Notes: generated by a model from the letters alone, not told the origin. Numbered from the stretch's first letter, positions 28,446 to 38,047 are shown. The stretch: DNA of 64,000 nt from Roseovarius sp. ZX-A-9 (GCF_028369135.1 NZ_JAPWHW010000009.1:1-64000), one strand, 5' to 3'. A program made the numbers and translations.

Positions 28446-30188
28446 GTGAAACATAAACTTTCCAAGTTCCGATCGCTCGGCGACGGTGCCGACCGGCGCC
28501 CAGCCGAAACTTCGATCAATCGCCGGTCATGGTTGCATCGATTTGCCCGCGACGAAGACGGCGCGGTGATCGTATTCGGGTTTTTCATCCTGCTGATGAT
28601 GCTCGTCGCAGGTGGCATTGCAATTGACATATCGCGCCACGAGATGGAGCGCGCACGCCTTCAGAATACGCTGGACAGCGCCGTTCTGGCCGCGGCCGGC
28701 GCGCCCTTCGGTACCGATCCAAAGGCGATCGTCGAAGATTACTTTGCCAAGGCGCAGATATCGGAATACCTGGGCGAAATCAAAGATGACGACATCGAGA
28801 CGACGCTGAACACCAGCCGGGTCACGGCCAGGGCGTCTATGACGATGGACACCTATCTGATGAAGCTGAGCGGCATCAAGACGCTCACCGCGGCAGGCAA
28901 CTCGACCGCTGTACGGCGTGTGCCCAAGCTTGAAGTGGCTCTGGTGCTTGACGTGTCGGGTTCGATGGGCAGCAACAGAAAGCTGATCAATCTGAAGGCC
29001 GCTGCGAAAACCTTTGTCACGTCGATCCTGAACAGCTCCGAGCTGGGTGACACCGTGATCTCGATCGTGCCGTTCAGCTGGAACGTCGCCCCGGGCGAAG
29101 GCATCTTCAATGCGCTGTCCGTCAACGAGGTCCAAAACTATTCGACTTGTCTGCGGTTTGACTCAGATGATTACGACGAGGCTGCGATCGACCCTGATTC
29201 AACCTATGACCAGCAGATCTATACGTCGCTTTATGGCGGGTTCGACAATCTTACCGCGAGCTGGCGGTCGTGCTTTACCGAAGATCGGGCCGAGATCATG
29301 CCCTATTCGTTCAACGAAGCCGATCTGCACGCCAAGATCGAATCCCTGGATGCGGACGGCAACACGTCCGGTCACCTGGGCATGAAGTGGGGCGCGGCGC
29401 TGCTTGATCCCAAGTTCCAGGCTGTCGCGACTTCGCTGATCGACGCTGAATTGATCGACGATTCCCTGACAGAGATCCCGGCAAGCTACACCGAGTCGGA
29501 AACGCTCAAGGTCATCGTGATGATGGGCGACGGTCAGAACACCACATCGTATTTCTTCGATGACAACGGGAGCTACCGTGGCCCCAATTCCGACCTCCAC
29601 CAAGTGCGGTGGCAGGAGATGGAGTTCAAATACGCCTATCACATCTACAAGCACACGATAAAATATGACGAAAGCAAGTGCTCGAAATCCAAATGGAACT
29701 GCATCTACGAGGCATCTGGCGAGGAAAAGTCTGCAGATTTCCTGCATGACCGGTATGACAACCGTTACTGGAACATCCAGCAGGGCAAGTGGATCAGCGA
29801 GTATGATTTCAACCGCCTGGACGAAACGCTTGAAGGTTTCATCAGCAGCGAGGCGCTGGACTGGGAAGAGGCATGGGGTCGCATGTCGCCGGACTACTAC
29901 TATGACATCACCGGCAACTCGGGTCCCTGGAATGACTATGTCAGTTCGAACCGTGAAGACGGGTCTGACAAGGATGGCAATATGCGCAAGATCTGTACGG
30001 CCACCAAGAACAAGGGTGTCGTGGTTTACACGATCGGTTTCGAAATCAGCCGCGGGGGCACCGCCGAGAGAGAACTTAAAGCCTGCGCCTCATCCACGGC
30101 TCACTATTACCGGGCCGAGGGCGTGAACATCAACGACGCGTTCAACTCTATCGCTTCGAACGTTGTGAACCTGAGGTTGACCCAATGA
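28446..30188 (+). CDS. TadG-like VWA-domain pilus protein
   Basis: 580 residues. A pseudopilin-like N terminus (FARDEDGAVIVFGFFILLMMLVAGGIAIDISRHE; one membrane segment about residues 41-61) matches the TadE/TadG anchor. A von Willebrand factor A domain follows, with an intact MIDAS triad Asp169-x-Ser171-x-Ser173 (DVSGSMGSN). The long insert rich in Trp/Tyr/Asp residues between 350 and 490 is unusual. GTG start with GAGGT upstream. Overlaps the next gene by 4 bp. TadG proteins belong to Flp/Tad adhesive pili, but the secretion ATPase and prepilin genes are not in the window. Confidence 0.85.
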   Translation: MKHKLSKFRSLGDGADRRPAETSINRRSWLHRFARDEDGAVIVFGFFILLMMLVAGGIAIDISRHEMERARLQNTLDSAVLAAAGAPFGTDPKAIVEDYFAKAQISEYLGEIKDDDIETTLNTSRVTARASMTMDTYLMKLSGIKTLTAAGNSTAVRRVPKLEVALVLDVSGSMGSNRKLINLKAAAKTFVTSILNSSELGDTVISIVPFSWNVAPGEGIFNALSVNEVQNYSTCLRFDSDDYDEAAIDPDSTYDQQIYTSLYGGFDNLTASWRSCFTEDRAEIMPYSFNEADLHAKIESLDADGNTSGHLGMKWGAALLDPKFQAVATSLIDAELIDDSLTEIPASYTESETLKVIVMMGDGQNTTSYFFDDNGSYRGPNSDLHQVRWQEMEFKYAYHIYKHTIKYDESKCSKSKWNCIYEASGEEKSADFLHDRYDNRYWNIQQGKWISEYDFNRLDETLEGFISSEALDWEEAWGRMSPDYYYDITGNSGPWNDYVSSNREDGSDKDGNMRKICTATKNKGVVVYTIGFEISRGGTAERELKACASSTAHYYRAEGVNINDAFNSIASNVVNLRLTQ

Positions 30189-30721
30189 CCGGTTTCATTC
30201 GCAGAATGCTCGGCGCCTTTCGCCGGGAGGAGAGTGGCAGCGCTTCGGTCGAGTTTGTCCTGGTCTTTCCGGTATTCCTCGCGCTGATCATCATGTCGCT
30301 CGAACTCAGCATGATCACCCTGCGCCACGTGATGCTGGAACGCGGATTGGATATCGCGGTACGTGAGATCCGCCTGGGCACCGGTACGTCACCGACCCAT
30401 GACGCGATCAAGGATCGTATCTGCGAAGAGGCGCTAATCATCAACGAGTGCTCTGACAGCCTGCGCCTGGAAATGGTGCCGTCTGACATGCGCAACCTGG
30501 TGACGCTCGGTGGCGAGGTGATGTGTACCGAACGCGAGGAACAGGGCGAACCGGTTCTCAGCTTCACGCCGGGCCAGCAGAACCAGCTGATGTTCCTGCG
30601 CGCCTGCCTGAAATACGATCCGATCTTCCCGGCCTGGCATCTGGCGAGCCGTCTGGAGAGCGATCCCAGCGGCCAGCTTTCCATCGTCTCGATGTCGGCC
30701 TTTGTACAGGAGCCGCTCTGA
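30185..30721 (+). CDS. TadE-like pilus assembly protein
   Basis: 178 residues. The N terminus RREESGSASVEFVLVFPVFLALIIMSLELSMI is the TadE signature: a short basic leader, a Glu five residues into the hydrophobic stretch, and one membrane helix. The rest of the protein faces the periplasm and has three cysteines. The start overlaps the tadG-like gene by 4 bp; its stop overlaps the next start by 1 bp (TGATG). Confidence 0.85.
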   Translation: MTGFIRRMLGAFRREESGSASVEFVLVFPVFLALIIMSLELSMITLRHVMLERGLDIAVREIRLGTGTSPTHDAIKDRICEEALIINECSDSLRLEMVPSDMRNLVTLGGEVMCTEREEQGEPVLSFTPGQQNQLMFLRACLKYDPIFPAWHLASRLESDPSGQLSIVSMSAFVQEPL

Positions 30722-31284
30722 TGTTCATGCTTCCTCTTACTCAATGGCTCAAGCGTTTTCGCGATGACGAGACTGGCACCGTGACCATCGAGGCGGTGGT
30801 GGTTCTGCCCTTGCTTTTCTGGGGCCTCGCAGCGACATACGAATTGTTCGAGCTTCATCGCTACAATTCTGCCCGCGACAAGGCAGGCTATGTGGTAGCT
30901 GACATGCTGTCGCGGGAAATGCAGTCGGTCACGCCGACCTATATCGACAACACCAAGACGGTGTTCGACACCATCTCCAACGATAACGGTGAAAACCAGA
31001 TCCGCGTTTCGGTGGTGCATTATGACAATGATAGTGACGAATTCTCGGTGCGCTGGTCGCAGGTCCGTGGCCCCGGCACGCTGGAGGTTCTCACCGACCA
31101 AGATGTGCGCAACGCGCATGATAGCCTGCCGAACATGAACGACGGGGAAGAGGTCATCGTCGTGGAAAGCCAGTCGAAATATCCGGCGCTGTTCAATATC
31201 GGATTGAGCGATGATCTGATGATCGAAAACCGGATCCTGACCAGCCCGCGCTTTGCACCGCAGATTATCTGGGAAGACGACTAG
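30721..31284 (+). CDS. TadE/TadF-like pilus protein
   Basis: 187 residues with a TadE/F-type leader and helix (DDETGTVTIEAVVVLPLLFWGLAATYELFELHRY). Mature domain is acidic, cysteine-free and beta-rich (NDNGENQIRVSVVHYDNDSD). Third member of a tightly overlapping trio (TadG-like, TadE-like, this one), so the three are surely co-expressed. Probably a minor pseudopilin of the Tad system. Confidence 0.8.
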   Translation: MFMLPLTQWLKRFRDDETGTVTIEAVVVLPLLFWGLAATYELFELHRYNSARDKAGYVVADMLSREMQSVTPTYIDNTKTVFDTISNDNGENQIRVSVVHYDNDSDEFSVRWSQVRGPGTLEVLTDQDVRNAHDSLPNMNDGEEVIVVESQSKYPALFNIGLSDDLMIENRILTSPRFAPQIIWEDD

Positions 31285-31339
31285 AGCAATTCCGCGAAGT
31301 ACCCGTACGTTTGGTGCGGCTCATCAGAACAGAACTGCA

Positions 31340-31373
31340 AAACGCCCGCAACGTCCCAGGACAGCGGGCGTTT
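31340..31373. terminator. Bidirectional terminator
   Basis: AAACGCCCGC and GCGGGCGTTT form a 10-bp stem around a 14-nt loop. Reading minus, it is followed by a T run (TTTTGCAGTT); reading plus, by TTTCGCTGTTT. It lies between the convergent tad trio and the small membrane protein gene. Confidence 0.85.
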
Positions 31374-31409
31374 CGCTGTTTCCCGTGAGCCACGAAGGAA
31401 AGAAACCCC

Positions 31410-31967
31410 TTAGCCGCGTTCAGCGATGATAGCCGACAGGATTTCGGCCATGGCCTTGGTTTGCGGCGCGGAGGCCACGCCGCCGACACCGATCCTGCGG
31501 CCGGTGCGCCACCACATTCCGGGCTCCCATCTTCGCGGTGCCTTCTGCGATACGCGCAGCAGGAACCCGTTTGATGGCTTGAACGCAAACAGCCCCCGAT
31601 CGACGGCTTCGATCTGCGCCACGTCGGCCAGCACTTCGCCATCTCCGGTGCGTAACTCGGTTTCGGTCAGTTCCAGCGTTAACCGCGTGGACCGGCGCAA
31701 CCGGTTCGTCAGCCACAACACGACGAGACCAAAGGCGATCAGAAATGCCTGCAATCCCAACTCTGCGGGCGGGCGGGCCAGTGCGAGGTAGAGAACGATC
31801 ACGCCGAGAGACAGCAAAGTTCCCACCGCAAAATAGCGCCGCGGCGCAGAGGCTTGAACCACCATCAGGACTTTGTCTTGCATCACCCGCACCTTCCCCG
31901 CGATTTTTCGGACCCAGGGAAAGCGGAAAAAGGACCACACCCCGTCGTTGTCATGTGCGTTTGTCAT
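31410..31967 (-). CDS. Conserved membrane protein of unknown function
   Basis: 185 residues with two adjacent membrane helices (YFAVGTLLSLGVIVLYLALA and GLQAFLIAFGLVVLWLTNRL) and a soluble C-terminal domain with a PH-like beta pattern (LTLELTETELRTGDGEVLADV). It ends KAMAEILSAIIAERG. The ATG at 31967 is chosen because the protein begins MTNAHDNDG; the ribosome-binding site is weak. Function unknown. It could be a stress or envelope protein. Confidence 0.7.
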   Translation of the reverse strand: MTNAHDNDGVWSFFRFPWVRKIAGKVRVMQDKVLMVVQASAPRRYFAVGTLLSLGVIVLYLALARPPAELGLQAFLIAFGLVVLWLTNRLRRSTRLTLELTETELRTGDGEVLADVAQIEAVDRGLFAFKPSNGFLLRVSQKAPRRWEPGMWWRTGRRIGVGGVASAPQTKAMAEILSAIIAERG

Positions 31968-32108
31968 CAAACCGGTCGCCCGGATCAAATGCAAACGCTT
32001 CAGGATCCTTCTTGACCGCGGGGGATAGCGCGAACTGCGCGTCAATGCGAGGGCAAAGCATGGCCCGTGCGGGCTGCCCGGCTGGTTTGCCGCGAGGGCA
32101 GGGACGGA

Positions 32109-34127
32109 TCACCGCCAGAGCGCGGCGCGCGAGGCAAGCAGGCCCTGCAACTTTGCCAGCAGCCGGTTGGCGTAGCCGGGATGCGGAACGGTGCCCGAGG
32201 CGAGCCGGTCAATTACCACCTCGACGGGGCAAGGCTGTTGCGTGACGGGATCGAAGTAGCGCGGATAGTCGATAAGTGCGGCATGCACGAGGCCCGCGAT
32301 GTCGGGACGCGCGCTGCGGCGTGCGGGCGTCCGCCCCAGATCGGTGGTCAGGCCCCAGCCTGCGTAAAACGGGGCGCCGGTGGTGGTCACGGGGACCCCG
32401 CGCAACAGCGCCTCGAACCCCATGAGAGAGGTCATGGTCCACAGCGCATCGACTTCGGACAGCAATGCCGCGGGGTCGCTGCGTGGCAGTACCGCGTCCG
32501 CCAGTGCCGCCAATTCCGCGTCGGGCACCGCACCGTTGCGCAGCCCCGCTTCCACATCCGGGTGCGGCTTGTACAGGATCACGGCGTCGGGATTGGCAGC
32601 GCGTGCGGCCTGCAAGAGGCCCAGATTGGTTGCGACCTCGCCCGCACCCAGACGGATCGACGCATCATCCTCGACCTGGCCGGGGACCAGAATGCGGTGG
32701 CCTGCGGGCAGGTTCGGCGCGGCGCCGCCCAGATTGTACTTGCTCAGCCCAAGCGTGATGAGCCGCGAAATCAGCGCCTCGGCCCGGGCCCGTTGATCGG
32801 GGCGCAGGGTGGCACGGCGGGCAATCCACGTCTCCAGATCGCTGGGCCGGGTCGGATCGTAGTAGATGCCCTGCGTGTCGCATACCAGGCTGAGCGGCGG
32901 GATCAGCTCGGCCCCGAGGCCACGCGAGCGCAGAAACCCGTCCTCGACGCGCACCGCGCCTTCGTGGGCAGAGTCGGCTCGCCCGGCCCAGACCATGTCG
33001 CGGCGGGGCGCGTGGGCGGGTCGGTCGAACGTCATGCGTTCATGCTGGCTAAAGAAGCGCTGAAGCGGGCGGCGTTTCCACAGGCGCATGCCGTGCGCGG
33101 ACCAGCCGTGGCGATCCTCGCGCCAGGCCCGGACCTGTGCTTCGAGGATCGAAATCGCATCCTCGATCTCGCATCGCCGGTCGCGGTGCGGGTCATACCA
33201 GACCGGGTAGACGATCATCGCGGCGGCAAAGAGCTGCGCGCGGCTGAGGGTGCGGCCACGCCGTGCGATGCCCAGGGGATGCCGGTCCTCGGTCAGGTTC
33301 CATCCCGCATAAAAGGGCTGTCCGAACACTTGCGGCCGGTGCCCGGAATAGATCGCCTCGAAGCCGAGTTGTGAGGATACGGTATAGACAGCCGTCGCCC
33401 CCTCCAGCAGTGCCCAGGGGCTGACCGGATCGCCAAGCAGCGAAACGCGGTCCGTCACATCGTCGGGCCCGAAATACCCGGAGCGGTGGCCATTCGCAGT
33501 TTCGGGATGGGTCTTGATCAAGATGCGGGCGCCGGGATTGTCCTCCTGCGCATAGTACAGCATCTCGCGAAAAGTGTTCGCGTCGGCGCCGCCATGGGTG
33601 ATGCTCGCGTCGCCGCGTGTCTGGTCGATCACCAGAACGTAGCCCGGCGCAGGGCAGGGCGCGGCGGGATCGTAGGCGTTGTATTTGCTCAGATGCGCCT
33701 CTTGCAGGCGGGCAATCGCGCCGCGGGCACGGTCCAGCAGCGCGGTATCATCAAGCGGATGGGTGGCCAGCAACGTCTCGAGATCGGACGGCGTGCTGTG
33801 ATCGAAATGCACGCCGCTGCGGTTGATCGTCAGGCCCAGCGGCGGTGCACCTGCGCGGCCCGGATAGACGGATCGCAGGAAGGCATCCTCGACTCGCAGG
33901 ATCTGCGCGCCGGTCTTTGCTGCAACCGCCTCACCACGCGCGGCATAAGGGCTGCGGCCCCAGACGGCGATCAGGTCGTCCGGCCCGGGCTTGCCCATGT
34001 GCAGGTCATACCCTGCAAGCGCAAGGATGCGCCGCACCCGCGGCTGGCGCAGAAAGCCGAGATTGAAATAATAAGCCCGCCGGGGCGCGTCTGCTTCGGC
34101 GGGCGAATTGTCATCTCTCGAGGTCAT
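32109..34127 (-). CDS. kpsC: KpsC-like bifunctional beta-Kdo transferase
   Basis: Adds the beta-Kdo linker on which group 2-type capsules are built. 672 residues made of two related glycosyltransferase modules. Each has a WGR- or WAGRAD-containing start, a VEDxFLRS motif, a PSDLET motif and a closing GFEAxxxG...PFYAGWxLT motif (first copy near residues 270-300, second near 610-640). This tandem layout is that of KpsC. The start overlaps the stop of the upstream exporter gene by one base (TAATG). Neighbours are an OPX exporter and KpsS. Confidence 0.9.
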   Translation of the reverse strand: MTSRDDNSPAEADAPRRAYYFNLGFLRQPRVRRILALAGYDLHMGKPGPDDLIAVWGRSPYAARGEAVAAKTGAQILRVEDAFLRSVYPGRAGAPPLGLTINRSGVHFDHSTPSDLETLLATHPLDDTALLDRARGAIARLQEAHLSKYNAYDPAAPCPAPGYVLVIDQTRGDASITHGGADANTFREMLYYAQEDNPGARILIKTHPETANGHRSGYFGPDDVTDRVSLLGDPVSPWALLEGATAVYTVSSQLGFEAIYSGHRPQVFGQPFYAGWNLTEDRHPLGIARRGRTLSRAQLFAAAMIVYPVWYDPHRDRRCEIEDAISILEAQVRAWREDRHGWSAHGMRLWKRRPLQRFFSQHERMTFDRPAHAPRRDMVWAGRADSAHEGAVRVEDGFLRSRGLGAELIPPLSLVCDTQGIYYDPTRPSDLETWIARRATLRPDQRARAEALISRLITLGLSKYNLGGAAPNLPAGHRILVPGQVEDDASIRLGAGEVATNLGLLQAARAANPDAVILYKPHPDVEAGLRNGAVPDAELAALADAVLPRSDPAALLSEVDALWTMTSLMGFEALLRGVPVTTTGAPFYAGWGLTTDLGRTPARRSARPDIAGLVHAALIDYPRYFDPVTQQPCPVEVVIDRLASGTVPHPGYANRLLAKLQGLLASRAALWR

Positions 34128-35275
34128 TAGCCGCCGAGGGCCGTTGTCGCGGTGGAGACAGTACTGACCGCTCCGAGCGCTCCGGTCATGGCGCTGATCA
34201 CCTTGCTCCACTGGGCGAATGGTGCCTCAGTCACATAGAGCGTGTCCTGATCGCGGATCGAAAAATCGCGCGCCATGAACATGCCGTTCGGCTTGGTCAG
34301 GTCGAGCACGTAGATCATCCGCTGGTCGCCGATCAGATCGTTGCGGCCCAGCACCTGGTTGGCGATTTCCGCTGGCTCGTTGCGCAAGACAAAGACGCCG
34401 GTGGGATCGGATGTCGAGGAGATGAGGCCGCCGACCGTCGCGATGGCCTCGATGGCGCTCAGCGTCTGGGTTTCAAAGGTAACGCGGGCTTGCGCGCCAG
34501 TGGCACCCAGCGCGGTAAAGGCGCGGCTGTCCTGTTCGACAAGGATGCGGTCGCCGCCCCGCAGGGCAATGTCGAATTCGGCATGTTTGTAGAGGTCCTG
34601 GAACCAGACCTTGCTGCGTTCTTCGCCACGGATCACGGTGATCTGCGCCACTTCGGCGGGAATGGTCAGCCCGCCTGCCGCCGATAGCATCGCGGCCAGC
34701 GTGCGCGTCGGGCGCTCGATGGGATAGACGCCCTGCGCCCCGATTGCGCCGACCAGTGTCACGGTAGAGCCATCTCCGGCCAGGCGGCGGACCTGCACCT
34801 GTGGGTCAGGCGTCTGCTCGTCCAGCTTGGCGGTGATGATGCGGCGGATGCCTTCGGGCGTGTTGCCTGCGGCGCGGATGCGGCCTGCGTAGGGAACAAA
34901 GATGAAGCCGCTGCCGTCGACCTGCACCTCTTCGAGGATGGTCTGGTTGGTGGCCTCGCCCGCCAGCAGCCCGTCATCGACGTTTTCCCAGATGGTCAGC
35001 CCAAGCGTGTCGCCGGGGCGGATCGTGTCAGAGCCAATGCGCCCGGCATTCTTGAACTTTTCAGAGAAACCCAGAGCAGGTTGCACGGCGGTGGCGCGTG
35101 TCACCCGGTCATTGACCGATACGACAAATGCATCGCCCGCGCGCTGCACAGAACCGGAATAGATCTGGCGTTTGTTTGGACCGACCTGCGGGAGGGTGCT
35201 GCAGGAGGCGACCATCATCAACGCAATGGACACCAAGGCGACGCCACGCGCCCACAGTTTTGTAGGGGTTTTCAC
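34127..35275 (-). CDS. Polysaccharide export outer-membrane protein (OPX)
   Basis: 382 residues. A type II signal peptide ends in VASC (Cys25), so it is a lipoprotein. The Poly_export domain follows (IRPGDTLGLTIWENVDDGLL ... VDGSGFIFVPYAGRIRAAG), then two SLBB-like modules (VTLVGAIGAQGVYPIERPTRTL and VTFETQTLSAIEAI). It forms the outer-membrane end of a capsule exporter, KpsD or Wza type. The GTG at 35275 has GAGGAG upstream. It lies between kpsS and kpsC. No KpsE, KpsM or KpsT inner-membrane partner is nearby. Confidence 0.88.
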   Translation of the reverse strand: MKTPTKLWARGVALVSIALMMVASCSTLPQVGPNKRQIYSGSVQRAGDAFVVSVNDRVTRATAVQPALGFSEKFKNAGRIGSDTIRPGDTLGLTIWENVDDGLLAGEATNQTILEEVQVDGSGFIFVPYAGRIRAAGNTPEGIRRIITAKLDEQTPDPQVQVRRLAGDGSTVTLVGAIGAQGVYPIERPTRTLAAMLSAAGGLTIPAEVAQITVIRGEERSKVWFQDLYKHAEFDIALRGGDRILVEQDSRAFTALGATGAQARVTFETQTLSAIEAIATVGGLISSTSDPTGVFVLRNEPAEIANQVLGRNDLIGDQRMIYVLDLTKPNGMFMARDFSIRDQDTLYVTEAPFAQWSKVISAMTGALGAVSTVSTATTALGG

Positions 35276-35392
35276 TGCTCGGTCTCCTCGACCTATGTTA
35301 CTGCCTCAGTACTTTTTTTATTTTTGTACTTTTACTTTGCGCCGAATCTACCTGATGTGGCTGCATAAATCCAGCGCTACCAGTTGTGTCCT

Positions 35393-36685
35393 TCAAGTCA
35401 CCAGCCGCAACTGTTGCCGTGGTGCCGCTGTCCCGCTCTTGAGTGCATCATAGGGATCGTCCGCGCTGAGCATCATGTCGACAGCCTGTCGCAGCAACTG
35501 ACGGCGGCCCCGTGCCGAATAGAACCCCCCCGCGATCTGGCTGGTTTCAAGCAGATAGCGGCGGTAATCGGCATAGGCCTTGCGGTCCGGGCGCTCGGCC
35601 CCGGCAAAGAAATCGGCCAATGGTTTGGTCGAGACAAATTCCGGCTTGGCATAGACGGCCTCGCCAAAGGTCTTGAGTGGAATGCCGCGCCAGAGCACCT
35701 GTTGGCCTGCGGTCGAATTCACAGTGACCGCACTGCGTGCCTCGTCCAGCAGTTGCGCCAGCTTGCCGCCGCGCACGTAATGAACGCGGTCGGCCACGCC
35801 GTAAGCCCGCGCCAAGCGCCGCAGGTCGCGCCGTACCGGCACGCGGCCATCCTCCAACGGGTGCGCCTTGACCACCAGATGATGATGCGTCGGTGCGCCA
35901 CGGGCGAAACCGTCGATGACGGTTTCCAGAAAATCGCTCATCGTGTCGAACGGCGAATGCATCTGAAAGCTGCTGTCATGTTCCAGTTGCAAAAGCGCCA
36001 GATGATAGGGAAAGCCGCCATGCCGGATGCGCCATGTCGCAACGCGCCGGTCGATGGCCTGGAACGGCATCAACAGCAGACGCTGGACATAGAGCGCGAA
36101 TTCCTTGCGCACGGTGATCGAGCGATGGGGCCGGAAATTGCGGTAGGCCTGATTGGCCAGCAAGACGCAGCCATGATAGAGCGCGCCGTAGAAGATATGA
36201 TGCCGCATGTCGCCCCAACTGGCGGGCGGCAGAGCGGTGTCCATGTCCGACAGTTCCAGATCGGTGCGCATCTCTTCGACCGATTTTTCCATCAGCCGTG
36301 AATTGCCGTTACTGCCGCCGCGTTCATAGGTGACCCAGTAGGGGCGCATGTAGCCTTCTTCAAAGACATGCACGGTCAGGCCCATCTCTTGCGCGATGCG
36401 TACCGCTTCGGCGTGTATCGGGCGGGTGTCGCCGTAAAGGACAAGATCGGTGATCGCCTTGGCCCTGATCGTCTCGGCCAGCATTTCGGGCCATTCATCA
36501 GGGGTGCCGCGAAAGGGAATGTAGCTGCGACGCTCGGGCCAGAAGAAACGGTCACCGGCGTTGAAGCCGACGCGCCAGACATCGGCACCGGCCCGGCGCA
36601 GCATCCGCGCCAGTCTGGAGAAATACGGTCCGTGCGGTCCCTGCAAGAACAGGAACACACGGGGAGAACCGGCTTTTTCGCTCAT
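35393..36685 (-). CDS. kpsS: KpsS-like beta-Kdo transferase
   Basis: 430 residues of the KpsS/LipB capsule family, the single-module transferase that adds the first beta-Kdo to the lipid anchor before KpsC extends it. Visible family motifs are FLQGPHGPYFSRLARMLRRAG, VFEEGYMRPYWVTYE and the late VTVNSTAGQQVLWRGIPLKTFG. The GC-rich gene is preceded by an A/T-rich gap and divergent from ribE. Separated from the OPX gene by 117 bp, with A/T-rich sequence that may hold a second promoter. Confidence 0.9.
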   Translation of the reverse strand: MSEKAGSPRVFLFLQGPHGPYFSRLARMLRRAGADVWRVGFNAGDRFFWPERRSYIPFRGTPDEWPEMLAETIRAKAITDLVLYGDTRPIHAEAVRIAQEMGLTVHVFEEGYMRPYWVTYERGGSNGNSRLMEKSVEEMRTDLELSDMDTALPPASWGDMRHHIFYGALYHGCVLLANQAYRNFRPHRSITVRKEFALYVQRLLLMPFQAIDRRVATWRIRHGGFPYHLALLQLEHDSSFQMHSPFDTMSDFLETVIDGFARGAPTHHHLVVKAHPLEDGRVPVRRDLRRLARAYGVADRVHYVRGGKLAQLLDEARSAVTVNSTAGQQVLWRGIPLKTFGEAVYAKPEFVSTKPLADFFAGAERPDRKAYADYRRYLLETSQIAGGFYSARGRRQLLRQAVDMMLSADDPYDALKSGTAAPRQQLRLVT

Positions 36686-36811
36686 TGTTCTATTTCACTT
36701 GACTGCCTGATGCCTTGATTACGTGCGGAGTTTGGCAAAAATAAGACCTTTGCCTTGTTTTGCTCAAGCGTGCCCGTTACCTCGGGCGGCAGGCGAGATA
36801 GGAGACAGGCC

Positions 36812-37399
36812 ATGTTCACAGGTATCATCACCGATCAGGGCGATGTGCGGCAACTGGATCAGCGCGGCGACCTGCGCGCGCGTATCGGCTGCGGCTATGA
36901 TACGTCGCGGATCGATATCGGCGCTTCAATTGCCTGCGATGGCGTGTGCCTGACGGTGATCGAGCTGGGCAGTGACTGGTTCGACGTGGAAATTTCGGCT
37001 GAAACTGTCTCCAGAACCAACCTGTCGGACTGGCGCGTCGGGCGCCGCGTCAACCTGGAACGCGCGCTGAAGGTCGGCGACGAGTTGGGCGGTCACATCG
37101 TGTCCGGCCATGTCGATGGTGTGGCCGAGGTGGTCGGGATCGAAGCCGAAGGCGACAGCACCCGCGTGACGCTGCGCGCGCCCGAAGCACTGGCGCGGTT
37201 TATTGCTCCCAAGGGATCGGTCGCGCTGAACGGGACGTCGCTGACGGTGAACGAGGTCGATGGATGCGATTTCGGTATCAATTTCATCCCGCACACCAAG
37301 GACGTGACGACCTGGGGTCAGGTGGCGCTGGGCGATGCGGTCAACCTGGAGATCGACACGCTGGCGCGTTATGTCGCGCGGTTGCAGGACTGGGCCTAA
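36812..37399 (+). CDS. ribE: Riboflavin synthase, alpha chain
   Basis: Dismutates two 6,7-dimethyl-8-ribityllumazines to riboflavin. 195 residues in two lumazine-binding barrels. The first starts MFTGIITDQGDV, and both carry the family motifs (SIACDGVCLTV in the first, SVALNGTSLTVNEVDGCDFGINFIPHT in the second). GGAGA lies 7 bp before the ATG. Normally it would sit with ribD or ribB/ribH; here it is isolated, flanked by capsule genes and the DUF3726 cluster. No FMN riboswitch was recognised upstream. Confidence 0.95.
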   Translation: MFTGIITDQGDVRQLDQRGDLRARIGCGYDTSRIDIGASIACDGVCLTVIELGSDWFDVEISAETVSRTNLSDWRVGRRVNLERALKVGDELGGHIVSGHVDGVAEVVGIEAEGDSTRVTLRAPEALARFIAPKGSVALNGTSLTVNEVDGCDFGINFIPHTKDVTTWGQVALGDAVNLEIDTLARYVARLQDWA

Positions 37400-37426
37400 T
37401 CGCGCGCCGCGCGTTCTGCATTAGCC

Positions 37427-38047
37427 TCAATCGTTGTCTGACAGGCCCGCACCCGCGCCCGACAGGCGGCTAGCCTCGGTGTCCGGGGCATAGGTGCGAT
37501 GGGCGTAGGCGGCCAGCAGATCGCTTGTGGCCGCGGGCATCACGTAGCGCAACTGGCACGCAAGCAGCGGCAGGTCGGGGCCGGTTCCGGCACTGACGCG
37601 GACATCCGCCGGGCCGGTCAGGGATACTGACGCCCCGCGCGCGTCGGCGGCAAAGGCGAAGGCCCCCTCTGGCCAGTCCACGCGCAGCGCCGTACCGGTC
37701 TGCGCGGCGATGGCCGCGACGAAAGGCACCAGCAACAGCGGTTCGGCCACTTGGCGGAGCGTCACCCCGTCGCCATAGGCGACAGCTTCGGCGCGGTCTG
37801 CCAGCGCCGCACCGGCGATCAGCGGGCAGAGCGGCCCGGCCTCTGCCGTCCAGACCGCGCCCTTGATCAACGGCGTGCCGCATGAGCCGCGTTCCAGACG
37901 GGTGGCCAGCGTCTCGGGGCCCGGCAGCGATACCGAGGCAAGCCAGCGGACCGCGCGCCCGGCTTCTTCGGCCAAGCCCCAGCTGAAACCCGCGCCGCGC
38001 GCGGCCTTGCGCGCCAGAGCTTCGACCTCGTTCATCGACCAGCTCAA
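37427..38047 (-). CDS. DUF3726 protein
   Basis: 206 residues resembling DUF3726 by its N terminus (SMNEVEALARKAARGAGFSWGLAEEAG). It is a soluble, alanine-rich protein without a signal peptide or membrane helix. It follows the 565-residue protein with a 4-bp overlap and is the last gene of the LysR-ALDH-M19-unknown-DUF3726 cluster. Its biochemical role is not known. It may be a subunit or partner of the preceding protein. Confidence 0.7.
   Translation of the reverse strand: MSWSMNEVEALARKAARGAGFSWGLAEEAGRAVRWLASVSLPGPETLATRLERGSCGTPLIKGAVWTAEAGPLCPLIAGAALADRAEAVAYGDGVTLRQVAEPLLLVPFVAAIAAQTGTALRVDWPEGAFAFAADARGASVSLTGPADVRVSAGTGPDLPLLACQLRYVMPAATSDLLAAYAHRTYAPDTEASRLSGAGAGLSDND

Noticed and set aside
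36686..36811. FMN riboswitch upstream of ribE
   Set aside because: The 126-bp region lacks recognisable conserved FMN-riboswitch blocks.
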